Origin: Streptomyces varsoviensis
Lineage (GTDB): Bacteria > Actinomycetota > Actinomycetes > Streptomycetales > Streptomycetaceae
Reading direction: 5' to 3'
DNA length: 64,000 nt
NCBI RefSeq assembly: GCF_000718635.1
Contig: NZ_JOBF01000010.1
Location: 62,001 to 126,000, forward strand
Shown here: positions 50,696 to 60,103 of the stretch, in pieces
How the letters are laid out: every line of letters starts with the position of its first letter
How positions within the stretch are numbered: the stretch's first letter is position 1
Notes under the pieces: model-generated
What the model saw: only the letters and a program-made list of their open reading frames with translations
The model's database searches: none
Told to the model about the DNA's origin: nothing
Made by a program: the position numbers and the translations under genes

Positions 50696-51673
50696 TCAGG
50701 GCGTCAGCAGCACCTTGCCCACGTGGGAACTCCCCTCCAACACCTCGTGCGCCCGGGCCGCCTCGCGCATCGGCAGCGTGCTGTCCACCACCGGCTTCAC
50801 GCGGCCGCTGACAATCAGCGGCCATACGTGTTCACGCACCGCCGCGACGATCTCCGCCTTCTCCTCGTGCGGCCGGCCGCGCAGCGACGTCGCCGTGACC
50901 GAGGCCCGCTTGGCGAGGAGCGCGCCGAGGTTCAGCTCGCCCTTGCGCCCGCCCTGGAGGCCGATGATCACGAGCCGGCCGTTGACGGCGAGAGCCTGTA
51001 CGTTCCGGTCGAGGTACTTCGCGCCGATGATGTCGAGGATGACGTCCGCGCCCGCGCCGCCGGTCGCCTTCGTCAGTTCCTCGACGAAGTCCTGTTCCCG
51101 GTAGTCGATGAGGATGTCCGCGCCCAGTTCGCGGCAGCGCTCCAGCTTCGCCGCGCCGCCTGCCGTGACGGCGACCCGCGCGCCGACCGCCTTCGCCAAC
51201 TGGATGGCCATGGTGCCGATGCCGCTGGAGCCGCCGTGCACGAGGAGCGTCTCGCCGGGCCGCAGGCGGGCGGTCTGGAAGACGTTCGACCACACGGTGG
51301 ACGCGACCTCCGGCAGCCCGGCGGCCGTGACGGTGTCGACGCCGTCCGGTACGGGCAGGAGCTGCCCGGCGGGCACGCACACCTTCTCGGCGTACCCGCC
51401 GCCCGCCAGCAGCGCGCACACCTCGTCGCCGACCGCCCAGTCGCGCACGCCGGGCCCGAGCTCCGCGATCCGGCCGGAGCACTCCAGGCCCGGGTAGGGG
51501 GAGGCGCCGGGCGGTGGGTCGTAGAAGCCCTGACGTTGCATCACATCGGCGCGGTTGACCGCGCTGGCCACGACTTCGACCAGCACCTCGCCCTCGCCGG
51601 GCACGGGGTCCGGAACCTCGGCCCAGACCAGGGCCTCGGGTCCGCCGGGTTCAGGAATGGTGATCGCATACAT
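50696..51673 (-). CDS. Zinc-free NAD(P)H:quinone oxidoreductase (MDR superfamily)
   Basis: The 325-residue protein is a quinone reductase-type medium-chain dehydrogenase. It begins YAITIPEPGGPEALVWAEVPDP and has ASAVNRADVMQRQGFYDPPPG, the cofactor motif VHGGSSGIGTMAIQLAKAVGARV (about 145-167), and a C-terminal VGKVLLTP. The zinc-binding cysteines of alcohol dehydrogenases are absent. It reduces quinones or enones with NADPH. The ATG at 51673 is the family start; its ribosome site is weak. Minisatellites occupy the region upstream. Confidence 0.92.
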   Translation of the reverse strand: MYAITIPEPGGPEALVWAEVPDPVPGEGEVLVEVVASAVNRADVMQRQGFYDPPPGASPYPGLECSGRIAELGPGVRDWAVGDEVCALLAGGGYAEKVCVPAGQLLPVPDGVDTVTAAGLPEVASTVWSNVFQTARLRPGETLLVHGGSSGIGTMAIQLAKAVGARVAVTAGGAAKLERCRELGADILIDYREQDFVEELTKATGGAGADVILDIIGAKYLDRNVQALAVNGRLVIIGLQGGRKGELNLGALLAKRASVTATSLRGRPHEEKAEIVAAVREHVWPLIVSGRVKPVVDSTLPMREAARAHEVLEGSSHVGKVLLTP

Positions 51674-51784
51674 GCTCGCGAGGCTACTCCGGGGCGGCAA
51701 GGCCGTCCCGGGCCCGCTCCGCACGCCCCCGGGGTCCGTACCGGGCTCGCTCCACACACCCCGTGATCCGTACCGGTGCGCGGC

Positions 51785-51957
51785 CCCCGGAGCCCGTCGC
51801 CCCTCGCCCGTCGTCGCCCGTCGCCCGTCGCCCCTCGCCCGTCGTCGCCCGTCGCCCGTCGCCCCTCGCCCGTCGTCGTCCGTCGTCGCCCGTCGCCCCT
51901 CGTCCGTCGTCCGTCGTCCGCCGTCCGCCGTCCGTCGCCCGTCGTCCGTCGTCCGGC
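51785..51957. repeat. GTCGCCC/GTCGTCC minisatellite
   Basis: About 170 bp are built from CGCCCGTCG, CCCCTCGCC and CGTCGTC heptamers and nonamers. No gene is supported in the 516-nt gap between the oxidoreductase start (51673) and the K+ channel stop (52190). Confidence 0.9.
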
Positions 51958-51983
51958 AAGGAGCTACCGGACTGCCGCTGGTA

Positions 51984-52199
51984 GCCGGCGGGCGCGTGCC
52001 TGACGGAATGCCGCCGGTCGCCGGCGAGCACCTGCGTAACGGAGCACCGCCGGACGTCGGCGGGCGCGTGCCTGACGGGGCGCCATCGGCAGCCGGCGGG
52101 TGTCCGCCTGACGGAATGCCGCCGATCACCGGCAGGCGACTACGTAACGGAGCGCCATCGGCAGCCGACGGCCGATAGTCGGCCGGTGCCTAACGGACT
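51984..52199. repeat. 36-bp tandem repeat, six units, overlapping the K+ channel 3' end
   Basis: Units start at 51984, 52020, 52056, 52092, 52128 and 52164, each with GCCGGCG near its start and TGACGGAATGCCGCCGG or a variant later. The last unit contains the channel's stop codon; in the other units the stop position has changed. There are no unique spacers. Confidence 0.85.
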
Positions 52200-53281
52200 G
52201 CCGCCGGTCGCGCCCGTACGATCGTGATGAGACGGTCCGTCGCCTTGAGGGGGCTCGCCTCGGGGTCGTCGTAGCCGAGCAGGCGGTGGCCGCGCAGTAC
52301 CGAGACGACGAGGTCGTCGGTGTCCCGTACGGACTTGCCGACCTCCGCCTTCACCACTGGCCGTTCCACTATGTCGAGGCCGCTGCCCTGCTGGATCAGG
52401 TCCTCCATGACCGTGCCCGCGCTCGGGCTCAGCACGGACAGCCCCAGCAGCCGCCCGGCCGCGCTCGCGCTCGTGATCACGGAGTCCGCGCCGGACTGGC
52501 GCAGCAGCGGCGCGTTCTCCTCCTCGCGGACGGCCGCGACGATGTTGGCGGCGCGGTTGAGCTGCCGCGCGGTGAGCGTGACGAGTACGGCCGTATCGTC
52601 GCGCTGCGTCGCGATGATGATCTGCCGCGCCTTCTCGATCTCGGCGCGCAGCAGCACGTCGCTGCGGGTCGCGTCGCCGACGACGCCCGCGAAGCCGTGC
52701 CCGATCGCCGACTCGATCGCCTTCGGACTCGGGTCGACCACCACGACCCGCTCCTTGGACAGCCCGGTCGCGCATATGGTCTGCACGGCCGACCGGCCCT
52801 TGGTGCCGAAACCGACGACGACGGTGTGATCGCGCAAGGCGGACCTCCAACGGGTAAGACGCCACTGCTCACGGGTGCGCTCGGTGAGGACCTCAAGGGT
52901 GGTGCCGACGAGGATGATCAGGAAGAGGACCCGGAGCGGCGTCACCAGCAGCACGTTGGACAGCCGCGCGCCGTCGCTGTACGGGACGATGTCGCCGTAT
53001 CCGGTGGTGGACAGGGTGACGGTGGAGTAGTAGACGGCGTCGAGGAAGTCGACCTCGCCGTCGGCGTTGTCGTGGTAACCGCCGCGGTCCGCGTAGACGA
53101 TGAGGACCGTCGCGACCATCACCAGCAGCGCCAACAGCAGTCGGCGTATGACCTGCCGCAACGGCCCGAGGGTCTGCCGGGGGAGCTGGACGCGGTAACC
53201 GGTGTTCTCGGGGTCGTGGTGCGCGGCCGGAGGCTGAGCGGGGTCCTGACGGGCGGCCGCGTCGTGGGCGGGCAACTTCAC
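52190..53281 (-). CDS. Potassium channel with cytoplasmic TrkA-N (RCK) domain
   Basis: The 363-residue protein has two membrane helices (about residues 48-65 and 107-128) around a pore loop with the K+ filter TLSTTGYGDIVP. The RCK/TrkA-N Rossmann fold follows (about 150-280): VVVGFGTKGRSAVQTI, VVVDPSPKAIESA, GVVGDATRSDVLL. A C-terminal TrkA-C-like part completes it. Ligand or NAD binding to the RCK ring gates K+ flow. The GTG start overlaps the moeA-like stop as GTGA, so it belongs to the mobA/moeA operon. That linkage is conserved-looking but functionally unexplained. Confidence 0.92.
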   Translation of the reverse strand: MKLPAHDAAARQDPAQPPAAHHDPENTGYRVQLPRQTLGPLRQVIRRLLLALLVMVATVLIVYADRGGYHDNADGEVDFLDAVYYSTVTLSTTGYGDIVPYSDGARLSNVLLVTPLRVLFLIILVGTTLEVLTERTREQWRLTRWRSALRDHTVVVGFGTKGRSAVQTICATGLSKERVVVVDPSPKAIESAIGHGFAGVVGDATRSDVLLRAEIEKARQIIIATQRDDTAVLVTLTARQLNRAANIVAAVREEENAPLLRQSGADSVITSASAAGRLLGLSVLSPSAGTVMEDLIQQGSGLDIVERPVVKAEVGKSVRDTDDLVVSVLRGHRLLGYDDPEASPLKATDRLITIVRARPAAVR

Positions 53282-55284
53282 GAGAGGGCTCCGGAGTCGA
53301 GGCCGAACGGCATCGGGGCGTCCAGTCGGCGCGGGGCGTTCAGCGTGTCATGCCCTGCGGAACGCCCGGTCAGCGGCCCCGCGGAAGGCGACGACTGCGC
53401 TGAAGGCAGCGACTCCGCGGAAGGTAGCGACTCCGCGGAAGGCGAGGGCTCCGCGGACCGAACCTCCCCTTCGGGCTCGTACGCCCAGCGCAGGTCGTCC
53501 ATTGCCGGGGCGTCGGGTCCGCCAGACCTGTTCGTACGGTCAGGCGCTCCCTGCCGGTCGGGCTCGTCGAGTACGCCCTGCCAGTCCTGCGCGCCGAGCC
53601 CATCCGACTTGTCGAGGTCGAGGTCGAGGTCGAGGTCGGGGCTGGGGCTGTGGCCGGGGCCGCTTCCTGGAGCGGTACCGGGGGCGGGGTCGGGGGTGGT
53701 GCGGGCGGCGTCCGCGGAACCGCCACCGGGGTCGGCGCCCGTCCCGCTGACAGCGACATCGGCGCTGGGGTCGTCGCCCGCCACCCAGGGCAGGTCCAGC
53801 GTCTCGACGACGGCCCCCTGTTCCATACCGCCGGGCGGGATGACGGCGAGGGCGTCGGCGGCGGCGATGCCGCGCAGCATGGCGGGGCCGTGGAACCGCA
53901 GCGGCCGCACCTCGTCCCCCTGATAGGCGACGGGGACGAGGCGGGTGTCCTCGGGGTGGCCGTGGACGGCTTCGGTGAGCGGTGCGCGGTACGGGGCCGG
54001 GGCCACGCGGCCCGCGAGCGTACGCAGCAGGGGCCCGGCGAGGGTGAGCAGGCCGGAGACGGCGGCGAGCGGGTTGCCGGGGAGGCCGATGAGGTGACGG
54101 TTCGGCACGAGGTGGGAGAGGAGCATGGGGTGGCCGGGGCGTACCGCGACGCCGTCGATGAGGGATTCGGCGAAGACGCGGCGCAGCATCGGCCGAACGT
54201 GGTCGACCGGCCCGGAGGCGGTGCCGCCGGTGGTGACGATCACGTCGGCGCCGGAGGCCAGGACGGCCTCGTACAACGCCTCGTAGTCGTCCTTGAGGGT
54301 GCGGGTGGCGATGACCTCCGCGCCGAGGGAGCGCAGCCAGGGGGCGAGCATCGGGCCGAGGGCGTCGCGGATGCGGCCGTCGCGGGGCAGCCCCGAGTCC
54401 AGCAACTCGTCGCCCAGCACGAGCACTTCGACGCGCGGCCGCGGTACGACGCGCAGCGCGTCGTAACCGGCCGCGGCCGCCAGCCCCAGCACGGCCGGCG
54501 TCACGTACGTACGGGCCGGCAGGAGCTGGTCGCCGCTGCGGCACTCCTGGCCGCGCGGGCGGATGTCCTGACCGGTGGTCACGGCCCGGTCCGCGTGCAG
54601 CCAGGCCGCCGCGCCCGGCGCGCCCGGGTCCGAGACGGTGCCGTGTTCGCTGCGCAGGACGGCGGTCGCGCCGGGCGGTACGCGGGCGCCGGTGGCGATC
54701 CGGACCGCGCGGCCGTCGGGGAGCGCTGCGGAACGGGCGTGACCGGCGAGGATGCCGGGGCCGTCGGGGGCGATCCGCCACGGCCCGGGGCCCGCGACGG
54801 TCCAGCCGTCCATGGCGGAGGTGTCGAAGGGAGGCAGATCGGTGAGGGCTGCGAGGGGCTCGGCGAGCACGTGGCCGAGCGCGTCGGGGAGCTTCTTCAC
54901 CACGGGTTCGAGGACGCGTACGGCCCGCTCGGCGCGGGTACGGGCGTCGTCCCAGGCGATGTTGGCGTGCGGACCGCCAGCGTCCGTATGCTCGCCGGAA
55001 CCGCTGCGGCTGTCGGTGCCGCCGGCTCCCCCGGCCTCGCGAGCCGCGCCGCCGGTACCGGCGTGGACGTCACGGTCTTCGCGCGCTGCGCGGCCTCCAT
55101 GAGCAGGCGCCGGAGTATCCGGATCGCCCCGCTCGCCCCGCTCGCTCCGTTCGTCCCGCCCGCTCTGCTCGCTCCGTTCGCCCCGGACGCTCTGTTCACT
55201 CCGTTCGCTCGGAACGTCGGAGAGCAACGCCAGTGCCTCGGCCGCGGCACGGTCCAGTGCGGCGTCCGCCTCCCGGCCGTTCAT
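53278..55284 (-). CDS. MoeA-like molybdopterin molybdotransferase with long low-complexity ends
   Basis: The 668-residue protein contains the MoeA core (about residues 115-510): LTDLPPFDTSAMDGWTV, RIATGARVPPGATAVLRSE, VLVLGDELLDSG, the nucleotide-binding VTTGGTASGPVDHVRPML, and GLPGNPLAAVSGLLTLA. It is much longer than the usual 400 residues because of a Ser/Glu/Arg/Gly head (about 25-110) and a tail (about 515-668) with DLDLDLDLD and SAESLPSAESLPS repeats. MoeA inserts molybdate into molybdopterin. The gene overlaps the upstream MobA-like gene (ATGA) and the downstream K+ channel (GTGA). Confidence 0.88.
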   Translation of the reverse strand: MNGREADAALDRAAAEALALLSDVPSERSEQSVRGERSEQSGRDERSERGERGDPDTPAPAHGGRAAREDRDVHAGTGGAAREAGGAGGTDSRSGSGEHTDAGGPHANIAWDDARTRAERAVRVLEPVVKKLPDALGHVLAEPLAALTDLPPFDTSAMDGWTVAGPGPWRIAPDGPGILAGHARSAALPDGRAVRIATGARVPPGATAVLRSEHGTVSDPGAPGAAAWLHADRAVTTGQDIRPRGQECRSGDQLLPARTYVTPAVLGLAAAAGYDALRVVPRPRVEVLVLGDELLDSGLPRDGRIRDALGPMLAPWLRSLGAEVIATRTLKDDYEALYEAVLASGADVIVTTGGTASGPVDHVRPMLRRVFAESLIDGVAVRPGHPMLLSHLVPNRHLIGLPGNPLAAVSGLLTLAGPLLRTLAGRVAPAPYRAPLTEAVHGHPEDTRLVPVAYQGDEVRPLRFHGPAMLRGIAAADALAVIPPGGMEQGAVVETLDLPWVAGDDPSADVAVSGTGADPGGGSADAARTTPDPAPGTAPGSGPGHSPSPDLDLDLDLDKSDGLGAQDWQGVLDEPDRQGAPDRTNRSGGPDAPAMDDLRWAYEPEGEVRSAEPSPSAESLPSAESLPSAQSSPSAGPLTGRSAGHDTLNAPRRLDAPMPFGLDSGALS

Positions 55285-56135
55285 TCCGGCTCTTCGGCCC
55301 AGCGCGTGGCGAGCGCGGCCGCCTTGCGCGTCGCCTCGGCGACCGCTTCGGCGCCCCCGCCCTGCTGAGCGGCGGCGTAACCGACGAGGAAGGTGGTCAG
55401 CGGCGCGGCGGGGCGGGCCACACCGTGCGCGGCGTCCCGCGCGAGATCGAGGAGGGCGGCGGTGTCGACATCGAGTTCGATACCCAGTTCGGCCTTGACT
55501 GCGGCAATCCATTCATCCAACACGTTCCCATCGTCCCTGATCCTCGCGCGCGCCGCGGTGATGTCCTCCCAGGTGTCGCAGTCGAGGGAAGCCGTGGAAT
55601 GCGGCACCCGAGTGAGCGAGAGCCCAGCCGTCAACCGCCGCAGCGACAAACCCCCCAGCGCCCCCTGCTCCCCACCGAGCCGCCCCAGCCCCTCCCGCAA
55701 CGCCTCAGTGCGATACACGGCAACAAGCGGATGATCCCGCCCCCCGGAATCCACAACCATCACCCCATCGCCCTTCGGCCCCCCAGCCGCGGCACCCGTG
55801 GCTTCTTCGAGCGCGGTGAGCAGGGTGCGTACCGCCTCCTTGTCCAGGAAGGGCAGGTCGGCGGAGAGTACGAGCACGGTGTCGGCTCGTACGTGCCGCA
55901 GCCCGGCCGCGAGCGCCGCGACGGGGCCACCCCCGGACGGCTCCTCCCGGGTCCATGTCACCTTGGTGGCGGTCGGCCGCTCGGGGCCCACGACCACGAT
56001 GCTCCCGGCGTCCGCGCACGCGGCGAGCACCCGGTTCAGCAGCGTCCGCCCACCCACGCGCACCGAGGGCTTGTCGGCCCCGCCCAGCCTCCTCGCCGCG
56101 CCACCGGCGAGCACCACCGCGTCATAACCACTCAT
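55281..56135 (-). CDS. MobA-like NTP transferase fused to a C-terminal DUF6457-like domain
   Basis: The 284-residue protein starts DAVVLAGGAARRLGGADKPSV, the nucleotidyltransferase signature of MobA. VLSADLPFLD carries the metal-binding Asp, and DHPLVAVYRTEAL the substrate loop (about 1-195). A helical C-terminal part (about 205-284, NVLDEWIAAVKAELGIEL) is the small domain often fused in actinobacteria. MobA attaches GMP to molybdopterin; in Streptomyces this fused form is thought to serve molybdenum cofactor maturation. The ATG at 56135 opens the three-gene overlapping operon. Confidence 0.9.
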   Translation of the reverse strand: MSGYDAVVLAGGAARRLGGADKPSVRVGGRTLLNRVLAACADAGSIVVVGPERPTATKVTWTREEPSGGGPVAALAAGLRHVRADTVLVLSADLPFLDKEAVRTLLTALEEATGAAAGGPKGDGVMVVDSGGRDHPLVAVYRTEALREGLGRLGGEQGALGGLSLRRLTAGLSLTRVPHSTASLDCDTWEDITAARARIRDDGNVLDEWIAAVKAELGIELDVDTAALLDLARDAAHGVARPAAPLTTFLVGYAAAQQGGGAEAVAEATRKAAALATRWAEEPE

Positions 56136-56199
56136 ACCCCGAGTATCACCACCCCCGTCTCTCCCTCACCCTGTCCCCTTTCCCCTTCGGCGTCGGGTG

Positions 56200-57660
56200 T
56201 CAGAGCGAGCGCAGCAGCACCGCCGGACGTTCCACGCAGTCGGCCACGTACCGCAGGAAGCCCCCGGCGGTGCCGCCGTCGCAGACGCGGTGGTCGAAGG
56301 TGAAGGAGAGCTGGACGACCTTCCGTACCGCCAACTCGCCGTCCACGGCCCATGGTTTGTCCGCTATCCGGCCCACGCCCAGCATCGCCGCCTCGGGGTG
56401 GTTGATGATCGGCGTCGAACCGTCCACCCCGAACACCCCGTAGTTGTTCAGCGTGAACGTCCCGCCGGTCAACTCCGCCGGGCTCAGCGCACCGGCCCGG
56501 GCCGCCTCCGTGAGCCGGGCCATCTCCTCGGACAGCGACACCGCGTCGCGCGCCTGCGCGTCCCGCACGACGGGGACGACCAGGCCGCGGTCCGTCTGCG
56601 CGGCGAACCCCAGGTGGACGGCCGGCAGCCGTACGATCTCCCGCGCGTCCGCGTCGACCATGGCGTTGAGCTCGGGGTACCGCGCGAGCGCGGCCGTGCA
56701 GATACGGGCCAGAACGGCGAGCAGCGAGACCTTCGGGCCCTCGGCCGCGTTCATCGCGGCCCGCGCCGCCAGCAGCTCGGTCGCGTCCGCGTCCACCCAG
56801 CACGTCGCGTCGGGGATCTCCCGGCGGCTCCGCGCCAGCTTGTCCGCGACCGCGCCCCGCACCCCCCGAAGCGGTACGCGCTCCACGTCCCGGCCGGTCG
56901 CCGTCGCCGGAGCAGCCGACCCGCCGGCCACCGGCTCCGCGCTCAGGCTCGCTCGCCGCTCTCCCAACTCCCTTATCGCGGCCTCGACATCCGCGCGCAG
57001 GATGAGCCCTTCCGGCCCGGAACCCGCCACCTCCCGCAGGTCCACCCCGCGCTCCCGCGCCATCCTCCGCACCAGCGGCGAGATCACCGCCACCGGCCCG
57101 GCCGCCGCGGCGGGACCCTGGCCCGTATCGGAACCGCCATCCGCTGCGGCAGGGCTCCCCACGCCCTCATTCACCAGGCCCTGCCGCGCGGAGGGTCGCA
57201 GCCGGCGGCGGCGTGCCGCCGGGGCGGCCGTGCCGTAGCCGACGAGCACATTGCCCGACCCCTCGACGCCGCCCATGTCGCCCGTGTCGCCCTTGCCGCC
57301 CACCGAACCCCCGCCGGCGCCCGCACCCGCGCCCGTACCGCCTGTTCCCGCACCCGCGCCCGTACCGGCGGAAGCGCCTCCCGAACCGCCGCCGTGCCCG
57401 CCCCGTTCGGCCGGCTCCCCCACCGCGACCGTCAACAGGGGCGAGCCCACCGGCCGTTCCGACCCCTCCTCGCCGAAGCGGGCCGTCACGACGCCCCCGT
57501 ACGGGCACGGCACCTCGACCATCGCCTTGGCCGTCTCCACCTCGACCACCGGCTGGTCCACGGCGACCACGTCGCCGACCTCCACGAGCCAGCGGACGAT
57601 CTCCGCCTCCGTCAGCCCCTCGCCGAGGTCCGGCAGGGTGAACTCGCGCACCACGGCCAT
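56200..57660 (-). CDS. bkdC: Branched-chain 2-oxo acid dehydrogenase E2, second cluster
   Basis: The 486-residue protein has the lipoyl domain (about 5-80; VVEVETAKAMVEVP), a Gly/Ala/Thr linker (about 88-140), the binding domain (about 195-230; SPLVRRMARERGVDLREVAG) and the catalytic domain ending in FDHRVCDGGTAGGFLRYV. It is the third gene of an E1alpha-E1beta-E2 operon, with one-nt overlap of its ATG and the E1beta stop. The complex makes isobutyryl- and methylbutyryl-CoA. Paralogous to the cluster at 33-37 kb. Confidence 0.92.
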   Translation of the reverse strand: MAVVREFTLPDLGEGLTEAEIVRWLVEVGDVVAVDQPVVEVETAKAMVEVPCPYGGVVTARFGEEGSERPVGSPLLTVAVGEPAERGGHGGGSGGASAGTGAGAGTGGTGAGAGAGGGSVGGKGDTGDMGGVEGSGNVLVGYGTAAPAARRRRLRPSARQGLVNEGVGSPAAADGGSDTGQGPAAAAGPVAVISPLVRRMARERGVDLREVAGSGPEGLILRADVEAAIRELGERRASLSAEPVAGGSAAPATATGRDVERVPLRGVRGAVADKLARSRREIPDATCWVDADATELLAARAAMNAAEGPKVSLLAVLARICTAALARYPELNAMVDADAREIVRLPAVHLGFAAQTDRGLVVPVVRDAQARDAVSLSEEMARLTEAARAGALSPAELTGGTFTLNNYGVFGVDGSTPIINHPEAAMLGVGRIADKPWAVDGELAVRKVVQLSFTFDHRVCDGGTAGGFLRYVADCVERPAVLLRSL

Positions 57661-58706
57661 CACCGAACACCGCCCTCGGTCCACTCGGACTCCCACTGCA
57701 AGCGGGCGACGGCGTCCAGCACCCGGTCCACGCCGGGCAGATGGTGCCGCTCCAGCATGGGCGGCGGGTACGGGATGTCGAACCCCGCCACTCGCAGCAC
57801 CGGCGCGTCCAGATGGTGGAAGCACCGTTCGGTGATCCGCGCGGCGATCTCCCCGCCCGGCCCGCCGAACCCGGGCGACTCGTGGACGACGACGGCCCGC
57901 CCGGTGCGCCGTACGGACGCGCACACCGTCTCCTCGTCGAAGGGGACCAGCGAGCGCAGGTCGACGACCTCCAGGTCCCAGCCCTCGGCGGTGGCGGCCT
58001 CGGCGGCTTCCAGGCATACGGGCACGGACGGCCCGTAGGTGATCAGCGTCGCGGACGTGCCGGGCCTGCGCACGGCCGCCCGGCCGATCGGGTCCACCGG
58101 TTGCGGCCGGTCGGCGGGCCAGTCGGCCTTGGACCAGTACAGCCGCTTGGGCTCCAGGAAGACGACCGGGTCGTCGGACGCGATAGCGGCCCTGAGCAGC
58201 CCGTACGCGTCGGCGACCGTCGCCGGGGTGACCACATGGAGGCCCGGCGTCGCCATGTAGTACGCCTCGGAGGAGTCGCTGTGGTGCTCGACCCCGCCGA
58301 TCCCCCCGCCGTACGGCACCCGCACCGTGATCGGCATCGGCAGCGCCCCGCGCGTCCGGTTGCGCATCCGGGAGACATGGCTGACCAACTGCTCGAACGC
58401 CGGGTAGGCGAAGGCGTCGAACTGCATCTCCACGACCGGCCGCAGCCCGTACATCGCCATGCCGACGGCGGCCCCGAGGATGCCCGCCTCGGCCAGCGGG
58501 GTATCCGTGCAGCGGTCCTCGCCGAACTCCTGGGCCAGCCCGTCCGTGACCCGGAAGACCCCGCCGAGCGCGCCGACATCCTCGCCCAGCACATGGATGG
58601 CCGGGTCCTCGGCCATCGCGTCCCGCAGCGCCCGGTTCAGCGCCTGCCCCATCGTCACGGGCTTGCGGGCCGTGTCGCGAGCCGTCTCCACTGCCGTAGT
58701 CGTCAT
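57660..58706 (-). CDS. bkdB: Branched-chain 2-oxo acid dehydrogenase E1 beta, second cluster
   Basis: The 348-residue protein has the E1beta pattern: MGQALNRALRDAMAEDPAIHVLGEDVGALGGVFRVTDGL, EMQFDAFAYPAFEQLVSHV, RVPYGGGIGGVEHHSDSSEAYYMATPGL and a C-terminal HLPGVDRVLDAVARL. Its ATG at 58706 overlaps the E1alpha stop (ATGA), so translation is coupled. It forms the heterotetrameric ThDP-dependent decarboxylase with the upstream gene product. Confidence 0.93.
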   Translation of the reverse strand: MTTTAVETARDTARKPVTMGQALNRALRDAMAEDPAIHVLGEDVGALGGVFRVTDGLAQEFGEDRCTDTPLAEAGILGAAVGMAMYGLRPVVEMQFDAFAYPAFEQLVSHVSRMRNRTRGALPMPITVRVPYGGGIGGVEHHSDSSEAYYMATPGLHVVTPATVADAYGLLRAAIASDDPVVFLEPKRLYWSKADWPADRPQPVDPIGRAAVRRPGTSATLITYGPSVPVCLEAAEAATAEGWDLEVVDLRSLVPFDEETVCASVRRTGRAVVVHESPGFGGPGGEIAARITERCFHHLDAPVLRVAGFDIPYPPPMLERHHLPGVDRVLDAVARLQWESEWTEGGVR

Positions 58707-60031
58707 CGTCGCTCCCCCTGCGAACTCTGCGATCCGTACGATCCCTGCGAACTCTGCGATCCCTGCGACCCGCGCGATCCGTGCGATGCCTGTGACCCGC
58801 GCGGCCCTTGTGCCGGCCGCCCAGCCGCCCGACCGACCGCCTGCCCCGACGCCTCCCCCGCCGACGCCTCCCGGGCCGGCTCCTCCACCGCTGACTCCGC
58901 CGCCTCCGGCTGCTGCTCCGCGGCCAGTTCGGCCCGCAGTTGGGCGGCCTGTTCCCGCAATTGAGCGGTCTGCTGCGCGTAGACGTTCGCGAAGAGGTCC
59001 ATCGGGTCAAGCGCGGCGTCCTCGTTCATCCGGTCGCGTAGGTCGGCGGCCATCCGCTCGGCGGCGTCCCGCTCGGCCCGTATCCCCTCGTCGTCGATGA
59101 GGCCGCGCCTGGTCAGCTCGGCTTCCAGCAGCGCGATGGGGTCGTGGGCGCGCCACGCCTCGACCTCGGCGTCCGAGCGGTAGCGGGTGGCGTCGTCCGC
59201 GTTGGTGTGGGCCTCCACGCGGTAGGTGACGGCCTCCACCAGCGTCGGGCCGCCGTCGGCGCGGGCCCGCTCGACGGCCTCGCCGAGCACCTCGTGGACG
59301 GCGGCCGCGTCGTTGCCGTCCACGAGCCGGCCGGGCATGCCGTAGCCGACCGCCTTGTGGGCGAGGGAGGGGGCCGCGGTCTGCTTGGCGAGCGGCACGG
59401 AGATCGCGAAGCCGTTGTTCTGCACGAAGAAGACGACCGGCGCCCGCCAGACCGCGGCGAAGTTCAGCGCCTCGTGGAAGTCGCCCTCGCTGGTGCCGCC
59501 GTCGCCGACCATGGCGAGCGCGACGACCTCGTCCCCGGCCAGCCGCGCGGCGTGCGCGAGCCCCACGGCGTGCGGCAGTTGGGTGGCCAGCGGTGTGGAG
59601 AGCGGCGCGACGCGCCGCTCGCGCGGGTCGTACCCGGTGTGCCAGTCGCCGCGCAGCAGCGTCAGCGCGGCCACGGGGTCCAGGCCGCGGGCGACGACGG
59701 CGAGGGTGTCGCGGTAGCTGGGGAAGAGCCAGTCCTGCTCCTGGAGCACGAGGGCCGCCGCGACCTCGCACGCCTCCTGGCCGGTGGAGGAGGGGTAGAC
59801 CGCGAGCCGGCCCTGCCGGGTGAGCGCCGTGGCCTGGGTGTTGTAGCGGCGGCCGCGCACGAGCCGGCCGTAGAGCCGGCGCAGCAGCTCCGGGTCCAGG
59901 CCGTCGGCGGCGGCGGTGCCCAGCACGCGATACGGCTCCGCGTCGGGCAGCAGCGGCGCGGCGTCGGTGCGCGGCTGCCAGGCGGGCGGCGGTGTGGGCC
60001 GGTAGGAGCCGGGCTGCTCAAGGACCGTCAT
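58703..60031 (-). CDS. bkdA: Branched-chain 2-oxo acid dehydrogenase E1 alpha, second cluster
   Basis: The 442-residue protein has the ThDP-binding MVGDGGTSEGDFHEALNFAAVWRAPVVFFVQNN (GDG...N) and the loop VTYRVEAHTNADDATRYR. The core ends near residue 355. Beyond it, a heptad-like coiled segment (AQQTAQLREQAAQLRAELAAEQQ) and a Ser/Gln/Gly repeat tail (SQGSQSSQGSYGSQSSQGE) are unusual. The ATG at 60031 is chosen for GAGGAGGTG 6 nt upstream. It leads the bkd operon and diverges from bkdR; a TetR-type palindrome and DnaA-box-like sequences lie between. Confidence 0.92.
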   Translation of the reverse strand: MTVLEQPGSYRPTPPPAWQPRTDAAPLLPDAEPYRVLGTAAADGLDPELLRRLYGRLVRGRRYNTQATALTRQGRLAVYPSSTGQEACEVAAALVLQEQDWLFPSYRDTLAVVARGLDPVAALTLLRGDWHTGYDPRERRVAPLSTPLATQLPHAVGLAHAARLAGDEVVALAMVGDGGTSEGDFHEALNFAAVWRAPVVFFVQNNGFAISVPLAKQTAAPSLAHKAVGYGMPGRLVDGNDAAAVHEVLGEAVERARADGGPTLVEAVTYRVEAHTNADDATRYRSDAEVEAWRAHDPIALLEAELTRRGLIDDEGIRAERDAAERMAADLRDRMNEDAALDPMDLFANVYAQQTAQLREQAAQLRAELAAEQQPEAAESAVEEPAREASAGEASGQAVGRAAGRPAQGPRGSQASHGSRGSQGSQSSQGSYGSQSSQGERR

Positions 60032-60103
60032 GTCGAGCACCTCCTCGTATGGGCGGGCTGGGAGCACGCTGAGGCCGGGCCGCGCGGCGGCCCCGCTCTC
60101 CCT

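Noticed and set aside
51984..52199. Possible CRISPR-like array
   Set aside because: Same reasoning: continuous degenerate 36-bp repeats overlapping a gene end, without spacers.
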